DNA of 64,000 nucleotides from Jannaschia sp. CCS1 (GCF_000013565.1 NC_007802.1:2232001-2296000); one strand, 5' to 3'; shown: positions 18,756-27,987, counted from the stretch's first letter. Notes: a model not told the origin generated them from the letters alone. Translations and numbers: made by a program.

Positions 18756-20273
18756 ATGGCCGCTTATTTCCGCAATCTGCCCTTCTTCGTGATCCTGATT
18801 TTCGTGGCGGGCGGGGCGATGCTGGCCCCATCTGCGGTGGCGCTGGCGTGGAAGGATTACGGCACGGCGCGGGTGTTTCTCTATACCGGGTTGATGGTTC
18901 TGATGGCCGCCGTACTTCTGGGGTTCGCCAGCCAAACCCCGCGCAGGCCCCCGTCCGAGCGGAGCCATTTGGCGTCGCTGTTTCTGGCCTATCTGTGGTT
19001 GCCGCTGGTTCTGGGGATGCCGATGGATCAGGCGGTTGGAAATACGCGGTTTATCAACGTCTATCTCGACATGGTGTCGGCCCTCACGACCACCGGGGCG
19101 GAGGTGTTTGATCCCGGCCGCCTGAGCCCGGCGGTGCATCTCTGGCGCGGTCTGGTGGGGTGGTTTGGCGGCCTGCTGATCTGGATCACGGCCTTCGCGG
19201 TTCTCGCGCCCCTGAACCTGGGCGGGTATGAGGTGACGTCGGAGGCTGTCGTGCAAGGCAAGGTCGTGAATGCACGCGGCCAGATGCGGGCGGCGGATGC
19301 GTCCAACAGATTGCGCAAGCATGCCGCGCGCCTGACGCCGATCTATGCAGGTCTGACCATCGCCCTGACCGCGGCCCTGGCGGCGGCAGGCGAAGAGCCG
19401 CTTGTCGCCGTGATCCACGCCATGTCGACGCTGGCCACGTCGGGCATCAGCCCCGCAGGCGGGCTGGAGGGCCGGCCCATCGGCCTGTTTGGCGAGGTGT
19501 TGATTTTCATCTTCTTTCTGTTCGCGCTGTCGCGCCGCACCTATTCCAGCGGCATCGGGCGAGAGTTTCGCGAGCGTCTGACCAAGGACCGGGAGATCCG
19601 GCTGGCGCTGTTTGCGGGCATCGTGCTGCCGACCCTGCTATTCGCACGCCATTGGGTCGGCGCGTTGGAGGTTGATGATCTGGCAGATGGGCGCGCGGCA
19701 TTTTCGGCGCTGTGGGGGTCGGTCTTCACGGTCTTCTCGTTCCTGACCACCACCGGGTTTGTCAGCGATGCCTGGGGCGATGCGCGGGCCTGGTCGGGCC
19801 TGCAGACGCCGGGGTTACTGCTGGTGGGCCTTGTGCTGATGGGCGGTGGCGTCGCCACGACAGCGGGGGGCGTGAAGCTGCTGCGGGTCTATGCGCTCTA
19901 CAAACATGGCACCCGCGAGATGGGCAAACTGATCTATCCCAACTCGGTCGCCGGGGCAGGGCGGCTTGGGCGCCGCATCCGCCGGGAGGGGGCTTACATC
20001 GCGTGGATCGTTTTCATGCTTTTGGTCTTGTCGATCGCGACCGTGATGACCGCGCTGGCAGCCACGGGGCTGGATTTCGAATCGGCCACGATCCTGGCGA
20101 TTTCCAGCCTGACGACGACGGGCCCGCTGGCCTCTGTCGCGGGCGCGCAGCCGATTGATTATTTCACGCTGTCGGACATGGCCAAGCTGATTTGCGCCGC
20201 CGCGATGATCGTGGGGCGGATCGAGACATTGGTGATGATTGCGCTTCTGAACCCGGGCTTCTGGCGCGATTAA
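18756..20273 (+). CDS. trkH: Trk potassium channel subunit TrkH
   Basis: Inner-membrane K+ uptake channel, 505 residues with about ten hydrophobic segments and the four pore-loop repeats of the SKT superfamily. Selectivity-filter-like segments are visible as SALTTTGAEVF, STLATSGISPAG, SFLTTTGFVSDA and SSLTTTGPLA. GGGVATTAGGVKLLR marks the conserved intracellular-loop region. It is directly downstream of trkA, consistent with the TrkAH complex. A 138-base gap separates it from hfq. Confidence 0.94.
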   Translation: MAAYFRNLPFFVILIFVAGGAMLAPSAVALAWKDYGTARVFLYTGLMVLMAAVLLGFASQTPRRPPSERSHLASLFLAYLWLPLVLGMPMDQAVGNTRFINVYLDMVSALTTTGAEVFDPGRLSPAVHLWRGLVGWFGGLLIWITAFAVLAPLNLGGYEVTSEAVVQGKVVNARGQMRAADASNRLRKHAARLTPIYAGLTIALTAALAAAGEEPLVAVIHAMSTLATSGISPAGGLEGRPIGLFGEVLIFIFFLFALSRRTYSSGIGREFRERLTKDREIRLALFAGIVLPTLLFARHWVGALEVDDLADGRAAFSALWGSVFTVFSFLTTTGFVSDAWGDARAWSGLQTPGLLLVGLVLMGGGVATTAGGVKLLRVYALYKHGTREMGKLIYPNSVAGAGRLGRRIRREGAYIAWIVFMLLVLSIATVMTALAATGLDFESATILAISSLTTTGPLASVAGAQPIDYFTLSDMAKLICAAAMIVGRIETLVMIALLNPGFWRD

Positions 20274-20411
20274 GCCACGGGTTTGCGGCTGTCGCGCCCG
20301 GGGGGGTAGAAATCCAAGCAGAATCGAGGACATAGTGCCCAGGCACGCATGCAACCGGACGAAACTCCGGGTGAATAACACCAACAGGGCGCCAGTAGGG
20401 CGTATGAAAAA

Positions 20412-20645
20412 ATGGCCGAAAATAAACAAAACTTGCAGGACGCGTTTCTTAATCACGTGCGCAAGACCAAAGTACCGGTAACGATTTTTTTGATCAACGG
20501 CGTGAAGCTGCAAGGCGTGATCACGTGGTTTGACAACTTCTGTGTTCTGCTGCGCCGCGATGGCCAGTCGCAACTTGTCTACAAGCACGCGATTTCCACC
20601 GTCATGCCAGCCCAACCCATCAGCCTCTACGACGGGGAAGAGTGA
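20412..20645 (+). CDS. hfq: RNA chaperone Hfq
   Basis: Hexameric Sm-like protein that pairs small RNAs with mRNAs. The 77 residues match the short alphaproteobacterial form. The Sm1 motif ([20 protein letters not shown]) and the Sm2 region ([13 protein letters not shown], with the diagnostic YKHA) are intact. In the family the proximal-face residues are Gln and Phe of QDAF. The stop overlaps the GTG start of hflX (GTGA), the usual hfq-hflX arrangement. Confidence 0.97.
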   Translation: MAENKQNLQDAFLNHVRKTKVPVTIFLINGVKLQGVITWFDNFCVLLRRDGQSQLVYKHAISTVMPAQPISLYDGEE

Positions 20646-21949
20646 GCGCGGGATTGCGCGCCACGGACGGGGATGATGAGGGTCTTGAAAAAGGCCCAAT
20701 GCGGGCGCTTGTCTTGCATCCGGACATCAAATCCGACCGCACCCGGCGTGATCCTGCCTTCGCGCTGGAGGAGGGCGTTGCCCTGGCTGCGGCATTGCCG
20801 GACCTGGAGGTCGTGGACGCACAGGTGGTGCGGTTGCCCCGGGCACAGCCGGGCCTGTTGTTCGGATCCGGCAAGATCCAGGAACTGCACGATCTGATCG
20901 AAGCGCTCGATATCGGTCTCGTGCTGATTGACGGGCCCGTGACGCCGGTGCAGCAGCGCAACCTTGAAAGGGAATGGGGGTGCAAGCTGCTGGATCGCAC
21001 CGGCCTGATCCTGGAGATTTTCGCCGACCGCGCCGCCACGCGCGAGGGCGTCTTGCAGGTCGAACTGGCGGCTCTGTCCTATCAGCGCACGCGCCTTGTG
21101 CGGGCGTGGACCCACCTTGAACGGCAGCGCGGCGGTCTCGGCTTCGTGGGCGGCCCCGGGGAGACCCAGATCGAGGCCGACAGACGCGCCATTGACGAGG
21201 CGGTCACCCGGATCAAGCGTCAACTCGCGAAGGTCGTGAAAACTCGGGCCCTGCATCGGTCTGCGCGCGCCAAGGTGCCCTATCCGATTGTGGCTCTGGT
21301 GGGCTACACGAACGCCGGGAAGTCCACGTTGTTCAACCGCTTGACCGGCGCGGACGTGATGGCGAAGGACATGCTGTTCGCCACGCTCGATCCGACCATG
21401 CGCGCCGTCACGCTGCCCGATGGCACCGACGTGATCCTGTCCGACACGGTGGGTTTCATCTCTGATCTGCCGACGCAATTGGTTGCCGCCTTCCGCGCCA
21501 CGTTGGAAGAGGTGCTGGATGCCGATCTGATCGTGCATGTTCGCGATATCAGCCACCCGCAAACCGTCGAACAGGCCGAAGATGTCCACGCCATCCTGGG
21601 CGATCTGGGCGTGTCGGACCAGTCCGCGCAGCTGGAGGTCTGGAACAAGGTCGATTTGCTGGATGAGGCGGCGCAGACGGCCCGGCAGGTGGAGGCCGAC
21701 CGCAACGAGGCGATCTTTGCCACCTCGGCGCTGACCGGTGCGGGCATGGATGATTTTCTGACCGCCGTGTCGCACACCCTGTCGCCGCCGCGATTGGAGG
21801 CCGTCGTGGAGCTGCCCCATAGCGACGGCCGCAAACGCGCGTGGCTGTTCGAGCAAGGCGTGGTGGAGCGCGAGGAGCCGACCGAGATCGGCACACAACT
21901 GACCGTCCTGTGGACCACGCGCCAGCAAAAGGCGTTCCGCGCGCTCTGA
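20642..21949 (+). CDS. hflX: Ribosome-associated GTPase HflX
   Basis: GTPase that splits stalled or stress-inactivated ribosomes. The 435-residue protein has the HflX N-terminal domain ([32 protein letters not shown]), a helical linker with [15 protein letters not shown], and a G domain with G1 [10 protein letters not shown]3 [10 protein letters not shown] and NKVD. It starts at GTG 20642, overlapping the hfq stop. Its stop codon lies inside the first unit of a 15-base tandem repeat. Confidence 0.95.
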   Translation: MSAGLRATDGDDEGLEKGPMRALVLHPDIKSDRTRRDPAFALEEGVALAAALPDLEVVDAQVVRLPRAQPGLLFGSGKIQELHDLIEALDIGLVLIDGPVTPVQQRNLEREWGCKLLDRTGLILEIFADRAATREGVLQVELAALSYQRTRLVRAWTHLERQRGGLGFVGGPGETQIEADRRAIDEAVTRIKRQLAKVVKTRALHRSARAKVPYPIVALVGYTNAGKSTLFNRLTGADVMAKDMLFATLDPTMRAVTLPDGTDVILSDTVGFISDLPTQLVAAFRATLEEVLDADLIVHVRDISHPQTVEQAEDVHAILGDLGVSDQSAQLEVWNKVDLLDEAAQTARQVEADRNEAIFATSALTGAGMDDFLTAVSHTLSPPRLEAVVELPHSDGRKRAWLFEQGVVEREEPTEIGTQLTVLWTTRQQKAFRAL

Positions 21950-22005
21950 GCCCAATCTGCCTGATCCCAATTCGTCTGATCCCAATTCGTCTGATCCCAG
22001 TCTGT
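21946..22005. repeat. Four tandem 15-base repeats at the hflX stop
   Basis: Four head-to-tail 15-base units: CTGAGCCCAATCTGC, CTGATCCCAATTCGT twice exactly, then CTGATCCCAGTCTGT. The first unit contains the hflX TGA stop. The remainder fills part of the 179-base gap before the GAF-EAL gene. It is not a CRISPR array because there are no spacers. Confidence 0.85.
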
Positions 22006-22128
22006 CTGGCGGCAGCCCGCCAGGCTTCGGGGATCGATGACAAATCTGACAACCGGCTATACGTTCTTTTAAGACTTTTGCGCCATGACTACAGCCGATG
22101 GGTTTAGACCCCCGAAGGGAGTATCGTC

Positions 22129-23370
22129 ATGTCGCGCCTCGATGTCATCGGCCCACATATGGGGCAACCGGCCGACGTGCCAGATGTGATCACCGATACC
22201 ATTCGGACCATGCGCACCCATCTGGGGATGGAAATCGGGTATCTGTCTGAATTTGTTGGCGATGATCTGGTGTTTCGGGCCGTTGATGCGCCGGGCCTTG
22301 AAGATCTGGCAAAGATCGGCGATGCGCGGTCCAGGTCAGAGACCTACTGCAATCACATCCTGTCCGGGGCACTGCCCCAATTGATGGCCGACACTTTGGA
22401 CTACCCCATCGCCGCCGCGCTGCCGATCACCCAGGCCATCCCGATCCGCGCCCATGTCAGCGTCCCGATTGAACGCTCGGACGGGTCGATCTACGGCATG
22501 TTCTGCTGCCTGTCGCCCCAACCCAACAAGACCCTCAACGACCGCGACCTGCAATTGATGCGCAGCTTCGCGCGCCTGGCGCAGTCGGAGGTGCAGCGTG
22601 AGCTGGAGGGGAAATCCCGTCGGCAGGCCACGCTCGATGTGATCCACAATGTGGTGGAGCAACAAAACTTCAAGATCGTCTATCAGCCGATTTTCTCGCT
22701 TGAGACGGGTGACGTGTCGGGGGTGGAGGCGCTCTGCCGGTTTGAGGCGGAACCGTATCGCCCGCCAAACCTCTGGTTCGACGATGCCGCAGGCGTTGGT
22801 CTGGGCGAAATGCTGGAGGTTTGCGTGATCGAGGCCGCGATTGCCAACCTGCACCTGCTGCCACCGGGGGCGTATCTGTCCCTCAATGCCAGTCCGCAAA
22901 CGGTTGCGACGGGTCTTCTGGCCCCGATCCTGCAGGCCTTTCCGCCGGAGGTTTTGGTCGTGGAAGTGACGGAGCATATCGGCGTGTCCGACTGGGCAAC
23001 CCTGGACCGCGAATTGGACAAGTTGCGCGATATGGGGATCCGGATCGCCATCGACGATGCGGGCGCAGGTTATGCGGGCCTGCAACATATGGTGCGGTTG
23101 CGGCCCGATATCATCAAACTGGATCGCTCACTGGTGGACCGGGTCGATGAAGATCCCGCGCGCCGGTCCTTATGCGCGGCGATGGTCCATTACGCGACCG
23201 AGACCGGGGCCGCCCTTGTCGCCGAAGGCATTGAACGCAAGGAAGAAGAGGACGTCCTTCGCAGCCTTGGCGTGCATCTGGGGCAGGGGTTCCTTCTGGC
23301 CAAGCCGATGCCTCTGGACGCATTTCTGGACGCGTATTGCCCGACCAAGTCGCAGGCGCATGTGAATTAA
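22129..23370 (+). CDS. GAF-EAL cyclic-di-GMP phosphodiesterase
   Basis: A 413-residue cytoplasmic signalling protein. Residues about 15-160 form a GAF-type sensor domain and residues about 175-405 an EAL domain. Catalytic signatures are largely intact: EAL in GVEALCRF, Asn in SLNASPQT, Glu in VVEVTEH, the DD pair in AIDDAGAGYAGL, Lys in IIKLDRSL, Glu in VAEGIE and Gln in GQGFLLAKP. The loop-6 motif has Ala where Phe is usual (DDAGAGY), but the metal-binding acids remain, so it is probably active in hydrolysing c-di-GMP. No cyclase domain is fused. Confidence 0.9.
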   Translation: MSRLDVIGPHMGQPADVPDVITDTIRTMRTHLGMEIGYLSEFVGDDLVFRAVDAPGLEDLAKIGDARSRSETYCNHILSGALPQLMADTLDYPIAAALPITQAIPIRAHVSVPIERSDGSIYGMFCCLSPQPNKTLNDRDLQLMRSFARLAQSEVQRELEGKSRRQATLDVIHNVVEQQNFKIVYQPIFSLETGDVSGVEALCRFEAEPYRPPNLWFDDAAGVGLGEMLEVCVIEAAIANLHLLPPGAYLSLNASPQTVATGLLAPILQAFPPEVLVVEVTEHIGVSDWATLDRELDKLRDMGIRIAIDDAGAGYAGLQHMVRLRPDIIKLDRSLVDRVDEDPARRSLCAAMVHYATETGAALVAEGIERKEEEDVLRSLGVHLGQGFLLAKPMPLDAFLDAYCPTKSQAHVN

Positions 23371-23730
23371 TTCAGCGGGCAATGGCCCGTAAGTGCCGCG
23401 CGCGGCCACGGGTGCGTTCACGATAACATGCGTCCCGGTTGGCCCGGGCCGTGCAAACGACCGCTGGTGGGGGCCCGAACGATGGTCGGCGTTTGCAGCA
23501 GGCGCGTCGTCGACCCAGGAAAAAGAGCGAGGGCGAGATTGACGCGCCCATGATCAGGCCCGAAGAGATTCCGGGATAGCCGCACCCGGACCGCCTTTAT
23601 GCGTCGGTTGCAGCACGAATTTGGCGTTGGATGTTCGACGCGCGAAGCGTCGCTGGACCGCGTTTGGGTCTTTTTGACCTCTTGGGGACGTTCGTCGACA
23701 AAATGCAGCAGTCGCACCGAATCTGGTGTG
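23371..23730. other. Convergent intergenic region, no gene seen
   Basis: 360 bases lie between the stops of the GAF-EAL gene and the B12 transporter ATPase gene. Reading both strands, I see no protein with family features, no RNA gene and no strong hairpin with a T-tract. Confidence 0.5.
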
Positions 23731-24510
23731 TTAGTCGGGCAGATCACCGCCACCGTCCTGAGGAATCGCGGAATTGATCCGGACCACACCGTCCCGCAGC
23801 TCTCCATCGAGGCGGAAGACATTTGCCAGGTTCTCGCGCGTCAGGACATCGGGCGGCGGGCCGGTCGCCACGTACCTTCCTTCGTGCATCAAGGTGACGG
23901 TGTCGCAATACCGGGCGGCCAGGGTCAGATCATGGAAGGTCGCGATGACGGTCTTGCCCCGTCGCTTGATCTCATCCAGCAGCAGGATCTGGTAGCACAT
24001 ATCAAGGTGATTGCTCGGCTCGTCCAGCACATAGACCTCCGGCGCGCGGGCAAGGATCTGGGCAATATGGGTTTTCTGCCGTTCCCCCCCCGATATCAGT
24101 GCGGCTTCAGCATCGGCCATGTGGTGCAGGCCGGCAATCCCCAAGGCATCGTCGATGCGGGCCTGCCGCGCCTGAGGCGATAGTGGCAGGTTCATCATCC
24201 CGATCTCGATCACGTCCCGAACGCTCAGCCCCTGAAGGCTGCCGCCATCCTGCACAAGCGCGCCGACAGCCCGCGTCCACTCCGAGCGGGGCCAGTCGTC
24301 AATCGGCGTGCCCTTGATGCGGGCGACACCGCCATCGGGTGCCTGCGCCCGATACAGCACGCGCAGGATCGTGGTTTTCCCGGCCCCGTTCGGCCCAAGC
24401 AGGCCATGGAATGCCCCCGTCTTCACCGTCAGCGAAAAGTCATCGACGCGGGGGGATCCCCCCAGCGTCACCGACAGGCGCTCAATCTCGATCATTGGAT
24501 CAGAAGGCAT
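23731..24510 (-). CDS. btuD: ABC importer ATPase, probable cobalamin (BtuD-like)
   Basis: ATP-hydrolysing subunit of a FecCD/BtuCD-type importer, 259 residues. Walker A is GPNGAGKTT, the signature motif is LISGGERQKTHIAQ, and Walker B is VYVLDEPSNHLD with the following H-loop region TVIATFHDLTLA. The start overlaps the permease end by 11 bases. The operon sits behind a cobalamin riboswitch, so the cargo is probably cobalamin or a corrinoid rather than ferric siderophore, which protein sequence alone would not settle. ISGGE in place of LSGGQ is a common variant. Confidence 0.88.
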   Translation of the reverse strand: MPSDPMIEIERLSVTLGGSPRVDDFSLTVKTGAFHGLLGPNGAGKTTILRVLYRAQAPDGGVARIKGTPIDDWPRSEWTRAVGALVQDGGSLQGLSVRDVIEIGMMNLPLSPQARQARIDDALGIAGLHHMADAEAALISGGERQKTHIAQILARAPEVYVLDEPSNHLDMCYQILLLDEIKRRGKTVIATFHDLTLAARYCDTVTLMHEGRYVATGPPPDVLTRENLANVFRLDGELRDGVVRINSAIPQDGGGDLPD

Positions 24511-25516
24511 GGCGCACCCGCCGCAGGATCAGGATGAATGGCGGGGCCGCGAAGATAGCAAGCAACACCCCCAGGGGCATTTCCTCCGGCGCCAGAAGGA
24601 TGCGGCACAGAAGGTCCACCACGACCAGCACAAGCGCGCCGAGCACGAGGCTGAGTGGGATCAGCACCCGGTGACGCCCGCCCACCAGAAGCCGCGCCAT
24701 ATGCGGCACGATGAGGCCCACGAACCCGACGATCCCAACACTCGCCACCGAGAGCCCGGCTAGAAGCGCCACGGCGCCGAAGACGACAAACCGGAGTTTG
24801 CGCACTGGGATGCCGAGCGCCATGGCCCGCTCATCCCCCAAAAGCAGCGCGTCGAGATTCTGGGCGTGGAGGCGCGCATATGTGGTGACGCCTGCAAGGG
24901 CGATCAGGGGCAGCCAGAGGTCCTCCCACGCGGTGCCGGCGGCTGTGCCCATGAGCCAGCCAAGGGCCGTGCGCGTCGCATGGGGATCGCCCACGTAGAG
25001 GAAGAAGGCGGTCAGGGACTGGAACATCAGCGACACGGCGACGCCTGCCAGAATAACCACCAGCGGTGACATCATCGTGCCGCGCCGAAACGACAGACCC
25101 AGCGTCATGGCGAAGGCGGCGACGGCCCCGCAAAAGGCGATCACCGGGACGCCGAAGGTGGAGGCGACCCAGGCGGGTGCCCACAGGATCGTGCCCACAG
25201 CCGCCGCAGATGCGCCCGACGACAGACCCATCAGATAGGGATCGGCCAGCGGATTGTGCAGCACCGTCTGCATCATCACGCCTGCCAGCGCCAGGCTCGC
25301 CCCCACCGCCGCGACGGCCAGCACCCGGGGCAGGCGCCATTCCCATATGATCAGCGACAGGCTGCGGGGCGCGTCGGCCCCCCCCACCAGCGCCGCCCAC
25401 CTGTCGCTCCACGTCGCTTCTGCCGTTCCGAAGAAGATACCGGCCAGAACGGCCAGCACCAATCCGGCAAGGGCCAGAGACGTCAGGACCGGCAGGCGCT
25501 GGGTCATATCAGGCAC
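24500..25516 (-). CDS. btuC: ABC importer permease, probable cobalamin (BtuC-like)
   Basis: Polytopic FecCD-family permease of 338 residues with about ten hydrophobic segments. Conserved features include the GASLALAGVMMQTVLHNPLA segment in the first third, the coupling region around LGDERAMALGIPV, and VGFVGLIVPHMAR near the C-terminus. A GTG at 25516 and an ATG at 25507 are both possible starts; the longer one leaves a 9-base gap to the binding-protein gene. It forms the channel of the B12-type importer with the neighbouring genes. Confidence 0.9.
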   Translation of the reverse strand: MPDMTQRLPVLTSLALAGLVLAVLAGIFFGTAEATWSDRWAALVGGADAPRSLSLIIWEWRLPRVLAVAAVGASLALAGVMMQTVLHNPLADPYLMGLSSGASAAAVGTILWAPAWVASTFGVPVIAFCGAVAAFAMTLGLSFRRGTMMSPLVVILAGVAVSLMFQSLTAFFLYVGDPHATRTALGWLMGTAAGTAWEDLWLPLIALAGVTTYARLHAQNLDALLLGDERAMALGIPVRKLRFVVFGAVALLAGLSVASVGIVGFVGLIVPHMARLLVGGRHRVLIPLSLVLGALVLVVVDLLCRILLAPEEMPLGVLLAIFAAPPFILILRRVRHAF

Positions 25517-25525
25517 GCGGACATG

Positions 25526-26467
25526 TCAGTTCAGCGCCGCGAGCTGTGCGGTCAGATTGTCGAGCCCATCGACGAATTGCATCCCCAGCACGGTCTGCGA
25601 GAAGGGCACAATCACGAAGCGCCCGTCGCGCACCGCGTCCAGTTGCGACAGCACCGGGTCAGTCTCCATATAGTCGCGCTTCTCTGCCGCACTGGACCAA
25701 TCGGCCTCGATCAACACGATCACGTCGGGGTTTTCCTCAACCACGACCTCCCAGCTGAGGTCGACCCAACGCCCTTCCAGATCGCCCGCGATGTTTTCAA
25801 GCCCCAGCGTTTCCACCAGCACCCCCGGTCCACCGCAGCATCCTATGGAAAACGGGGTCTCGTCGCCGCTGTCGAAGATGAACGCAGTGCGCCCGCCACC
25901 GGCATTGCTGGCAGCGGTCGCTTCAAGGCGGGCCTCGGTCTCAGCGATCAGGGCCTCTGCCCGGTCCTCCACACCGAAGATCTGTCCGATAACACGGATA
26001 TCGGTCAGGATGGGCGCGGTGCCGGGGGGCACGTCGGGCGGGTTGGTCACATCGCAGGAGGCATCGACCAGATAGGTCCCGATGCCAAGATCATGCCACT
26101 CGGCCTCCGCCCCAAGGTTGTCTTCGGAAAAGGCGGAGGCGAAACCTGCAAACAGAAAATCAGGGTCGGCGGTGATCACGACCTCGCGCGCCGGATAGCG
26201 CTCGGCCAGGATGGGCACGCTGTCATAGGCCACCTGCCATTGGGGCAGGATGTCGTCGTCCATATAGGCGGTGCCGACCATGTGGTCCTCCAGCCCCAGG
26301 GCCAGCATCACCTCGGTGGCCTGCTGGTTCAGCGTCACCGCACGGGCGGGGGCCTCGGTATAGGTGAAGGCACCGCCGCAGCTTTGCACGGTCACGTCCT
26401 GGGCGGCGACCGCCGTCGCAAGCAGGGGCAGGGTGGCCACGGCCACAAGGATATCACGCGGGTTCAT
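25526..26467 (-). CDS. btuF: Periplasmic binding protein of the B12-type importer
   Basis: A 313-residue secreted protein with a signal peptide (about 1-22, ending in VAAQ). It has the two-lobe class III binding-protein layout of BtuF/FhuD proteins, with RAVTLNQQATEVMLALG in the N-lobe and NPDVIVLIEADW in the C-lobe. The frame runs upstream of 26467, but only MNPRDILVAVATLPLLA makes a signal peptide, so ATG 26467 is preferred. It overlaps the stop of the ferredoxin-like gene by 14 bases. Corrinoid specificity is inferred from the upstream riboswitch. Confidence 0.82.
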   Translation of the reverse strand: MNPRDILVAVATLPLLATAVAAQDVTVQSCGGAFTYTEAPARAVTLNQQATEVMLALGLEDHMVGTAYMDDDILPQWQVAYDSVPILAERYPAREVVITADPDFLFAGFASAFSEDNLGAEAEWHDLGIGTYLVDASCDVTNPPDVPPGTAPILTDIRVIGQIFGVEDRAEALIAETEARLEATAASNAGGGRTAFIFDSGDETPFSIGCCGGPGVLVETLGLENIAGDLEGRWVDLSWEVVVEENPDVIVLIEADWSSAAEKRDYMETDPVLSQLDAVRDGRFVIVPFSQTVLGMQFVDGLDNLTAQLAALN

Positions 26468-27203
26468 AGGGGGATCCTGTCTTGAAGGTCTGAAATTCGG
26501 GAAGGGGCCTGTTCTGGCGCAGCACGACATCGGCAAAGCGCCGCACGGCCATGGCATCGGGAAGCTGGAACCATTGGCCCCGCGGATAGACCACCACGAC
26601 CGGGCCTGCATTGCAGGGAAAAAGACATCCCGTCGCCGTCACCAGGCAGTCATCGCCCAGGGACAGGTGGGTTATTTCGGCCTTGAGCAGCCCAAGCAGA
26701 TCGGGCGCATCGCGCAGATGGCACCGGGGGCCTGTGCAGACGAGCACATGGTGGCGATGGGCGGGGGGCGCATCCCATCCCTTGCCGAGGCTGCCGAAGG
26801 GTTTTGGGGGGATAGGCGTGCGGGTGACCGGGGCCTGGGCGATGGCAGATAACACCGTGCTGGCCTGTGCCGCATCCTGCGCGAGCCACACCTGAACGCC
26901 GATGTTCTCTGGCCGCGCCAGCCAGTCCCCTGCGGCGCCGGGCAGCCAGGCCATCAGACTGTCGGAGAACGGCAGGCCCACGGGGCGCAGGGTGATCTCG
27001 GTCGCGCCATCGGCGATCCATTGGGTCAGCGCCCGCCACAGCCCCGCGCCGTCACGTTCCAGCCGCACGGCGGAGGCAGGCCCATCGGTGGCTGCACAGA
27101 GCCCGGCCATAACGCCGGACAGGTTGCGCCCGCTCACATAGGATTGCGAGATCAGATAGAGGGTCGCGTGCACCTGTGCCTCCCGCAGGGCGGGTCGGGC
27201 CAA
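26454..27203 (-). CDS. CbiX-like plus (2Fe-2S) ferredoxin-like protein in B12 operon
   Basis: A 249-residue protein at the head of the cobalamin-riboswitch operon. The N-terminal half looks like a chelatase/CbiX-type domain (ADGATEITLRPVGLPFSDSL). The C-terminal half is a thioredoxin-like (2Fe-2S) ferredoxin domain, with cysteines in VLVCTGPRCHLRD and TATGCLFPCNAGPVVVVYP. Such proteins occur with cobalt and cobalamin genes, but their reaction is unclear. The start is uncertain: the frame has no ATG, and TTG 27203 lacks a ribosome site. The strong site AAGGAG (27240-27245) instead precedes an ATG pair in another frame. Confidence 0.7.
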   Translation of the reverse strand: MARPALREAQVHATLYLISQSYVSGRNLSGVMAGLCAATDGPASAVRLERDGAGLWRALTQWIADGATEITLRPVGLPFSDSLMAWLPGAAGDWLARPENIGVQVWLAQDAAQASTVLSAIAQAPVTRTPIPPKPFGSLGKGWDAPPAHRHHVLVCTGPRCHLRDAPDLLGLLKAEITHLSLGDDCLVTATGCLFPCNAGPVVVVYPRGQWFQLPDAMAVRRFADVVLRQNRPLPEFQTFKTGSPYEPA

Positions 27204-27232
27204 CAGATTTTGGAACGCAGGACGTTCATCAT
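27152..27232 (-). CDS. Possible short leader ORF or frameshifted gene start
   Basis: Between the riboswitch and the ferredoxin-like gene, AAGGAG (27240-27245) is followed 7 bases later by two in-frame ATG codons (27232 and 27229). They open a 26-codon reading frame (MMNVLRSKICWPDPPCGRHR and six more residues) that stops inside the larger gene. It may be a translationally coupled leader, or a sign that the main gene has lost or gained a base near its start. There is no homology to support a product of its own. Confidence 0.35.
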   Translation of the reverse strand: MMNVLRSKICWPDPPCGRHRCTRPSI

Positions 27233-27243
27233 CAGCTGTCTCC

Positions 27244-27262
27244 TTCGGACGCCCCGTCCGAA
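27244..27262 (-). promoter_or_regulatory. Hairpin next to the ribosome site, possible riboswitch output
   Basis: A perfect 8-base-pair stem with a 3-base loop, TTCGGACG-GGG-CGTCCGAA on the minus strand. Its 3' arm ends in the AA of the AAGGAG ribosome-binding site. It lies between the cobalamin aptamer and the first start codon, where an expression platform is expected. Confidence 0.5.
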
Positions 27263-27275
27263 TGTTTCAACACCT

Positions 27276-27465
27276 GATGGCAGGTCTCCTGACTTGCGGA
27301 TCAACGCTTGGCCAACCTTCCCGGGAGCTGTCCCAGTGGCATATTTGGCGTCGCTTACCGCTTACAGTTGCGGGGGCAGTTACGGATTTGGTGCCCTAAG
27401 GCGCGTCCTCACCGTATTCCCTTTTCAGTCCGACATCGTCTTGGATGTCGAAACACCATCACCAG
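27276..27465 (-). ncRNA. Cobalamin riboswitch
   Basis: Reading the minus strand, the region shows the conserved cobalamin aptamer parts in order: GATGGTG near the 5' end (27454-27460), GGGAATACGGTGAGG, CTGCCCCCGCAACTGTAAG (about 27362-27380), the B12 box GCCACTGGG (27332-27340), CCGGGAAGG, and the closing GCAAGTCAGGAGACCTGCC. It precedes the ferredoxin-like/BtuF/C/D operon and would reduce its expression when adenosylcobalamin is plentiful. Ends are approximate. Confidence 0.93.
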
Positions 27466-27714
27466 TTTGATTTCAGATTCGTCAGGACAAAGCAACTGGC
27501 CCCATGCCCCAATTCGGTCGCGATCCCGCAGTCTTTTGTTGCCACCAGCACCGGCCCGGAAGCGGGCGTTTGTCCGGCGTGTGGCGGCGTGGTGGATCTG
27601 GCGGCGGTCGGGCCAGGGTCGCGCCCACTTTTGAAGCCGTCGATGGGATGAGGTGCGGTCTTGATAGAAGACCCGCGCCTGTCGGGAGGGCCACGCAACT
27701 AACCAGAGGTTCCG

Positions 27715-27987
27715 TCAGATATGGGCCTCGTGTTCAAGTAAAATGGCGTGTTTGTCGCGGGCCAGCGTGCGCGCCTCGGCCCGTGAAAGGGTCTCCAACG
27801 CTTCATCGGGCGTGCGTCCCTTGGCCAGAGACTTCGTCCAGATGCGACGGGCGGAGGCCGGGGACCACGGAAGAGCCGCATCGCACAGCCATCGCCGCAA
27901 CGGAGCAGGCAGGGTGTCAAAGGCATCCATTGGTGCCCCTGTCCGCCGCCTGCGCCGGAGGGTCGTGCGTCCCAGATTCCGTTTCAT
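27715..27987 (-). CDS. DUF6525-type small basic protein
   Basis: A 90-residue basic protein with an arginine-rich N-terminus ([15 protein letters not shown]) and a tryptophan-containing core (RRWLCDAALPWSPASARRIW). I recall this as an uncharacterised Rhodobacterales family labelled DUF6525; the function is unknown. Its start overlaps the end of the DUF1826 gene by 4 bases, so it is the last gene of the oxidoreductase-CobW-DUF1826 operon. The 250 bases between it and the riboswitch show no further gene. Confidence 0.65.
   Translation of the reverse strand: MKRNLGRTTLRRRRRTGAPMDAFDTLPAPLRRWLCDAALPWSPASARRIWTKSLAKGRTPDEALETLSRAEARTLARDKHAILLEHEAHI

Noticed and set aside
24500-26467. Iron-siderophore importer
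   Set aside because: Protein families cannot exclude it, but the cobalamin riboswitch at the head of the same operon makes corrinoid uptake the better call.
25256-26485. 409-codon open frame on the plus strand
   Set aside because: Antisense to the permease and binding-protein genes of the B12 importer.
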